From assembly GCA_964632015.1 (NCBI GenBank), contig CAZWAT010000138.1, positions 1 to 7,768 on the forward strand: a stretch of DNA of 7,768 bases. The letters run 5' to 3'. The position numbers and the translations under genes were made by a program. The stretch is from JAAYCO01 sp964632015. Lineage in GTDB: Bacteria > Planctomycetota > Phycisphaerae > SM23-33. Below, one piece after another: positions 6,646-7,768 of this stretch; the first letter of the stretch is position 1, and the number at the start of each line of letters is the position of its first letter. The notes under the pieces were generated by a model, which was not told the origin of the DNA, did no database searches, and was given only the letters and a program-made list of their open reading frames with translations.

Positions 6646-7713
6646 ATGGCTGACAAGGAAATAGGCTTTGGACTGCTCGGCGCGGGTCTGATAGCGCCGT
6701 TTCATGGCAAGAGCATCACGGCTGCGGACGGTTGCAATCTCGTCGCGGTAGCTGATCCCGATGCCGCGCGAGCGAACAAGTTCGCGTCCGAATACAATTG
6801 CGACGCAAGGTCGAGCCTCGAAGATCTGCTGAGCGATGAGGCGATTGACGTTGTGTGCATCCTGACGCCCAACCACATGCATCATGAATCGGCCATTGCA
6901 TGCGCGAAGGCGGGCAAGCACATGCTCATCGAGAAACCGCCTTCGCTTTCGCTTGCGCACACCGATGAGATGATATCGGCTGCGAGACAAGGCGGCGTGA
7001 AGTTGGGAATCGTCCTTCAATGTCGCGTTCGCAAGGCGATAACCGCCATTACGCAGGCAATCAAGACGGGCAGGTTTGGCAGGCTTCTTCAGGCGGACGC
7101 CTTCATGAAGTGGTATCGATCGACGGAATACTATCTGAGCGACTCGTGGCGAAGCTCTCGAAGGAGCGGCGCGGGTGTGACGATACAGCATGCATTTCAT
7201 TATATCGACCTTTTGCAATATTTAATGGGATCAGTCACCAGCGTCGACGCTCGTATGTGCAACCTCGCCCACGGGCAGGTCGATCTTGAAGACACCCTCT
7301 CGGCCAGGCTTGAGTACGGTTGCGGAGCGAAGGGTGTCGTGACGGCGTCCACGGCGTTGTGGCCGGGGCTTGATATCCGCATCGAGATAACGGGCGAAAA
7401 TGGCACGGCGGTAATGTCCGGCGAGCGCATAGACATGTGGAAGTTCAAGGACGAAAGACCCGAGGATGAACAAATACGGGCAATCGGCAGGGGAGGCGTT
7501 GCGACTGCGGCGTCAGGACCTGCCGACTTCGACTTTGCCGATCACCAGGTGGTGATTGAAGACATGGCAAACGCCGTCCGCACCGGCTGCGAACCGCTGA
7601 TACCCGCACTAAGCGCCAAGGCGACACTCGAAATCGCCCTTGCGATGTATAAATCCGCGAGAATCGAAAAAGAGGTGTCGCTGCCTCTTCTGGACGAATC
7701 TGACATCTGGTAG
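6646..7713 (+). CDS. Gfo/Idh/MocA-family oxidoreductase (second, canonical)
   Basis: A 355-residue NAD(P)-dependent sugar/cyclitol-type oxidoreductase. The Rossmann loop is a normal GAGLIA at 12-17, followed by VAVADPD at the end of the second strand. The LIEKPPS segment supplies the family lysine (K97). The C-terminal sheet domain carries H185 and D188 in HAFHYIDLL. Length is typical. AAGGAG at 6635-6640 lies 5 bases before the ATG. It differs clearly from the leftward Gfo protein in its nucleotide-binding loop and in most of its C-terminal half, so the two are probably not a recent duplication and should act at different steps. It is in the same operon as the alcohol dehydrogenase (14-base gap) and the next gene (24-base gap). 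Inositol dehydrogenase, MocA-like and glucose-fructose oxidoreductase-like activities cannot be told apart from sequence alone. Confidence 0.92.
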   Translation: MADKEIGFGLLGAGLIAPFHGKSITAADGCNLVAVADPDAARANKFASEYNCDARSSLEDLLSDEAIDVVCILTPNHMHHESAIACAKAGKHMLIEKPPSLSLAHTDEMISAARQGGVKLGIVLQCRVRKAITAITQAIKTGRFGRLLQADAFMKWYRSTEYYLSDSWRSSRRSGAGVTIQHAFHYIDLLQYLMGSVTSVDARMCNLAHGQVDLEDTLSARLEYGCGAKGVVTASTALWPGLDIRIEITGENGTAVMSGERIDMWKFKDERPEDEQIRAIGRGGVATAASGPADFDFADHQVVIEDMANAVRTGCEPLIPALSAKATLEIALAMYKSARIEKEVSLPLLDESDIW

Positions 7714-7737
7714 TTAACAATTACAAGGAGCTGATCT

Positions 7738-7768
7738 GTGAATAATCTACCTGCGACCATAGACACTG
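7738..7768 (+). CDS. Start of a further operon gene, truncated by the window end
   Basis: A GTG at 7738 follows AAGGAG (7725-7730) with 7 bases of spacing, and the frame is open to the end of the window. Ten complete codons are visible, giving MNNLPATIDT if GTG is read as methionine. This is too short to assign a family. Its spacing, ribosome site and orientation place it in the same operon as the preceding oxidoreductase. Its identity would help fix the pathway. Confidence 0.7.
   Translation, partial: MNNLPATIDT

Overview
The window is a compact bacterial metabolic locus: seven complete protein genes, the first bases of an eighth, and one divergent promoter region. GC content looks moderately high (estimated by eye, not computed). 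Start codons are ATG, or GTG once, and most have strong AAGGAG or GGAG ribosome binding sites. There are no tRNA or rRNA genes, mobile elements or CRISPR arrays. No protein has an obvious signal peptide or membrane segment, so all are expected in the cytoplasm. The gene content suits a heterotrophic bacterium rich in Gfo/Idh/MocA oxidoreductases, as in the Planctomycetota, Verrucomicrobiota, Armatimonadota or related candidate phyla. That is a guess, because nothing in the window fixes the taxon.

Layout. Bases 1-127 are non-coding and hold one GC-rich hairpin. Two genes run leftward from the central promoter: a TetR-family regulator (1824 to 1180), then a Gfo/Idh/MocA oxidoreductase (1180 to 128), joined by a one-base TAATG stop/start overlap. 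Bases 1825-1990 are the divergent control region. It holds a well-formed leftward promoter with a near-perfect TetR-type palindrome between its -35 and -10 boxes, and a weaker rightward promoter whose -35 region lies in a second palindrome. Rightward from 1991 is one tight operon: D-2-hydroxyacid dehydrogenase of the CtBP/PGDH type, class III PLP aminotransferase, M20 zinc amidohydrolase, zinc-dependent medium-chain alcohol dehydrogenase, a second Gfo/Idh/MocA oxidoreductase, and the start of another gene at 7738 that runs off the window.

How the genes may work together (inference). An N-acyl amino compound could be deacylated by the M20 enzyme, transaminated by the PLP enzyme, and its hydroxyl or keto groups interconverted by up to four NAD(P)-dependent oxidoreductases. 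The TetR protein would sense a pathway metabolite. The aminotransferase, amidohydrolase and alcohol dehydrogenase are linked by two successive 4-base ATGA overlaps and form the tightly coupled core. No transporter, kinase, aldolase or isomerase lies in the window, so the substrate cannot be named. The combination matches no textbook pathway I can identify, and it could also run in the biosynthetic direction.
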